NCBI RefSeq assembly: GCF_003569045.1
Contig: NZ_BFCB01000003.1
Coordinates: 1,302,001-1,366,000 of the forward strand
Direction: 5' to 3'
DNA: 64,000 nucleotides
From: Aggregatilinea lenta
GTDB taxonomy: Bacteria > Chloroflexota > Anaerolineae > Aggregatilineales > Aggregatilineaceae
Within the stretch, counting starts at the first letter, position 1. Every line of letters starts with the position of its first letter. This document shows, one piece after another, positions 61,813-64,000 of the stretch. The notes under the pieces were generated by a model. The model was not told where the DNA came from, made no database searches, and saw only the letters and a list, made by a program, of their open reading frames with translations. The position numbers and the translations under genes were made by a program.

Positions 61813-63708
61813 CTAGGCGCTGCCCGCGCGTGGAATCCAGACGCGCATGGCGTTCGGTCCCCGGTTGCCCCATAGATGGTACGGCACCGCCGTCAGCGTG
61901 ACCGACTGGTGCGGCGGGGCGCCGGTGCTTGCGACGGGGCGGTAGGTCGTGCCTTGCCACGCCCCGACGTCGATCGCGGCGCCCTGCGTCGTGACCACCA
62001 TGCAGCCGCCCAGCAGGTCGTCCTGCCACCTGGCATCCATCGGTTGAGTTTCGTCGATCTGCAGGGCCATCAGGTTCGCGTCGTGATCGGCTTGTTCCAG
62101 GCAGTAAAGCACCGGGCCGCGCTGGATGGCGACACAGTCGCGCGTGGCATCCACGAACGGGTGCGCTTCGATCAGGCGCGGCGTCATGGTGAGGTCGAGC
62201 AGCACGACGTCGCCCGCCTGCCAGACGCGGTTAACCTCCGCGTAGCTGCCGGATTGGGCCGGGACAGGCGGCGTCCCGTTGACCGAAATCGTCGCGTCCT
62301 GGCACCAACCGGGGATGCGCAGGCTCAACGCCCAGGCATCGCCATCCGTCTGTTCGACGGTCACCTTCACCTGCCCCTGCCAGGGGTAGTCCGTTTCCAG
62401 CCGCAGGCCGACTTCGCGCCCCGGCTCAATCGCCGTCTTGATCGTCGCGTTGTGATAGAGATGAAGCTGCAAGCCGCCGTTTCCGGTGGTCGCCATGTAC
62501 TGCTCGATGGAGGCCAGCGTGCGCATGATGTTGGGCGGGCAGCAGGCGACCTCGTACCACTCGGCGCGTTTGTAGTTGCCCCGGCTGAGCAGCGGGTTGA
62601 TATAGAAGAAATGTGTGCCGTCCAGCGCCGGGCCGCTCAGGAAGCCGTTGTACAGCGTCTGCTCCATCACGTCGGCGTACCGGGCGTCGCCCGTCGCCAG
62701 CACCAGACGCCAGTTCCACATCACGCTGCCAATCGCCGCGCAGGTTTCGCAGTAGCACTGGTCATTGGGCAGCTCGTAGGCGTCGCCGAACGCCTCACCC
62801 TCGTAGCGCGCGCCCGCGCCGCCGGTGACGTGTAGCTTGCCGGTGGTCATATCTGTCCACAGCCGTATGAGCGCGTCGAACAGGGCCTGCTCGCCGGTTT
62901 CCAGGTACAGGTCCGTGACGCCAGTCATGAGGTACACCGCGCGTACGGCGTGGCCCTCGATCACGGACGCGTCACGGATGGGCACGCGGTCCTGGTGATA
63001 CTCCGGGCCGACCCAGCCCAGGCCCCGCATTTTGCCCTGGCCGCGCTGGTCGATGAAGAACTTCGCCAGGTCGAGATAGCGCTGCGTCCCGGTTTCGCGG
63101 TACAGCTCGATCAGAGCCAGCTCTGGTTCCGGGTGGCCGGGCGCGCCGTCCCGCTTGCCGGGTCCAAAGATGGAAGCCATGAGATCGGCCATGCGCGTGG
63201 CGACGTCGAGCAGGGTCGTCTCGCCCGTGGCGCGGTGATGCGCGACGGCGGCCTGGAACAGGTGCCCGGAGCAGTACAGCTCGTGCCCGTGGTCCAGGTT
63301 CGTCCAGCGGTTTTCCGGCTCGACGGTGAGGAAGTAGGTGTTGATGTAGCCGTCGGGCTGCTGGACGGCAGCGATCAGCTCGATGGTATCGTCGATCATC
63401 TGCTTCAGCTCGGGGTCGGGCCGCCGGCCCAGCTCGAGCGAGGCGGCTTCGAGCCATTTGTAGACGTTCTCGTCTACGAAATTCCGCCCGCGATATTCGC
63501 CTGTCTCGCGTCCGGCGGCGAGGCGGAAGTTGTGGAGATTCCCTGCCTGCTCCAACATGTGATAGCCGTGCTTGAGGCTGGCGCTGTGGTTCACCGCCTG
63601 CCATTTGGTCCAGAAGCCATCGTCGAGGGCGATGCTGGCCATCGGCAGCGTCCGCAAGCGGGCATATGGACTGTGGCTGGTATCAACCCATCCCTTAGTG
63701 GTTTGCAT
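61813..63708 (-). CDS. GH127 beta-L-arabinofuranosidase
   Basis: 631 residues, the size of HypBA1-type GH127 enzymes. An (alpha/alpha)6 barrel takes most of the chain: LHNFRLAAGRETGEYRGRNF, VQQPDGYINTYF and the zinc/cysteine centre with NDQCYCETCAAIG and EVACCPPN, whose cysteine acts as nucleophile in characterised enzymes. Beta domains follow (ATISVNGTPPVPAQSGSYAE). The family removes beta-L-arabinofuranose from plant hydroxyproline-rich glycoproteins and pectin. No signal peptide is seen, so substrates are imported. A weak AGGTG precedes the ATG. It lies ten bases after a permease gene. Confidence 0.9.
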   Translation of the reverse strand: MQTTKGWVDTSHSPYARLRTLPMASIALDDGFWTKWQAVNHSASLKHGYHMLEQAGNLHNFRLAAGRETGEYRGRNFVDENVYKWLEAASLELGRRPDPELKQMIDDTIELIAAVQQPDGYINTYFLTVEPENRWTNLDHGHELYCSGHLFQAAVAHHRATGETTLLDVATRMADLMASIFGPGKRDGAPGHPEPELALIELYRETGTQRYLDLAKFFIDQRGQGKMRGLGWVGPEYHQDRVPIRDASVIEGHAVRAVYLMTGVTDLYLETGEQALFDALIRLWTDMTTGKLHVTGGAGARYEGEAFGDAYELPNDQCYCETCAAIGSVMWNWRLVLATGDARYADVMEQTLYNGFLSGPALDGTHFFYINPLLSRGNYKRAEWYEVACCPPNIMRTLASIEQYMATTGNGGLQLHLYHNATIKTAIEPGREVGLRLETDYPWQGQVKVTVEQTDGDAWALSLRIPGWCQDATISVNGTPPVPAQSGSYAEVNRVWQAGDVVLLDLTMTPRLIEAHPFVDATRDCVAIQRGPVLYCLEQADHDANLMALQIDETQPMDARWQDDLLGGCMVVTTQGAAIDVGAWQGTTYRPVASTGAPPHQSVTLTAVPYHLWGNRGPNAMRVWIPRAGSA

Positions 63709-63718
63709 TGGGCACCTG

Positions 63719-64000
63719 TTATTTGATTGCGCCGCGGGTCAGGCCGCGCACGATCGCTTTTTGTGAGAACAGCACCAGGATAATCGCCGGGATGACCATC
63801 GCCACGCCCAGCGCGCTGACCATGTTCCACGGGCGGCCCCACGGGGAGCGCGCCTGGAACACCTCGGTGATGGCGACGCTCAGCGTCTTGGACTTGGGCG
63901 AGACGGAGAACGCCAGCGGATAGAGCAAGTTATTCCACGCGTTGATGAAGTTGATCACCAGCATCGTCGCCAGCGCGGGGGAGGTCAGCGGGATCATGAT
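63719..64000 (-). CDS. CUT1 sugar ABC transporter permease (MalG-like), 5' part outside window
   Basis: The last 93 residues of a MalG-type permease are visible: MIPLTSPALATMLVINFINA, WNNLLYPLAFS, then MVIPAIILVLFSQKAIVRGL and TRGAIK at the end. The gene continues past 64000. It is directly upstream of the GH127 gene, which shows that a CUT1 transporter heads this hemicellulose operon. Confidence 0.9.
   Translation of the reverse strand: MMIPLTSPALATMLVINFINAWNNLLYPLAFSVSPKSKTLSVAITEVFQARSPWGRPWNMVSALGVAMVIPAIILVLFSQKAIVRGLTRGAIK

Noticed and set aside
1-64000. tRNA, rRNA, prophage or integron attachment sites
   Set aside because: I saw no cloverleaf-like sequence, rRNA stretch, phage structural gene or tyrosine integrase; a covariance-model scan would be needed to exclude small RNAs.

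Overview
The window reads as a GC-rich chromosome segment from a heterotrophic, probably filamentous or soil/hot-spring type Chloroflexota (Anaerolineae-like). This is an inference from gene style: many CUT1/CUT2 sugar ABC transporters, uroporphyrinogen-decarboxylase-like enzymes inside sugar operons, WD40/STAND kinases, cohesin/dockerin proteins, and decayed integrase-type insertion sequences. No rRNA, tRNA or CRISPR array was seen.

Layout. 1-2102: a partial LacI regulator and a ROK regulator. 2420-8310 (+): an RbsABC-like transporter with a tandemly duplicated binding protein, plus a UroD-like enzyme. 8445-8913: a deletion-derivative IS3 element. 8950-18960 (-): a catabolic operon (broken binding protein, ATPase, permease, split transketolase, RpiB-like isomerase, methylmalonate-semialdehyde dehydrogenase, UroD-like, Gfo/Idh/MocA). 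Its 5' end has been cut off by an intact IS3-family element at 18961-20190. 20188-25988 (-): a five-gene operon of two radical SAM/SPASM enzymes, a U32-like protein and two Tat-lipoprotein WD40 proteins. One WD40 protein ends in a 14-cysteine tail; the other is truncated by the IS. 27389-32587 (-): a 1732-residue SARP/BTAD-kinase-STAND-WD40 protein between two dead integrase elements. 33321-39328 (-): a GH2 glycosidase and a CUT1 transporter, divergent from a LacI gene with matching palindromic operators. 40929-42737: a one-piece receiver-kinase-receiver-LuxR protein lacking the usual phospho-acceptor histidine. 43191-47648: two secreted dockerin proteins and a membrane-anchored cohesin protein. 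48164-56690: two ceramidase-like genes, a decayed ROK gene, a CUT1 transporter, a DegT aminotransferase and a truncated SIS gene. 56930-64000 (-): a hemicellulose operon with GH127, Gfo/Idh, GH31 and UroD-like genes and the end of a permease.

How they work together. Most of the region takes up and breaks down plant-type oligosaccharides: arabinofuranosides (GH127), xylosides (GH31) and beta-galactosides or glucuronides (GH2). Each unit has its own regulator and transporter, and all four binding-protein genes are followed by a strong RNA hairpin before the membrane components, which probably keeps the binding protein in excess.

The most unusual system is the 20.2-26.0 kb operon. I propose that radical SAM/SPASM enzymes and a U32-like Fe-S protein modify the cysteine-rich (CxCxxx repeat) tail of a folded WD40 propeller in the cytoplasm, and that the product is then exported by Tat as a lipoprotein. 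I know of no named system with this composition, but could not search for one.
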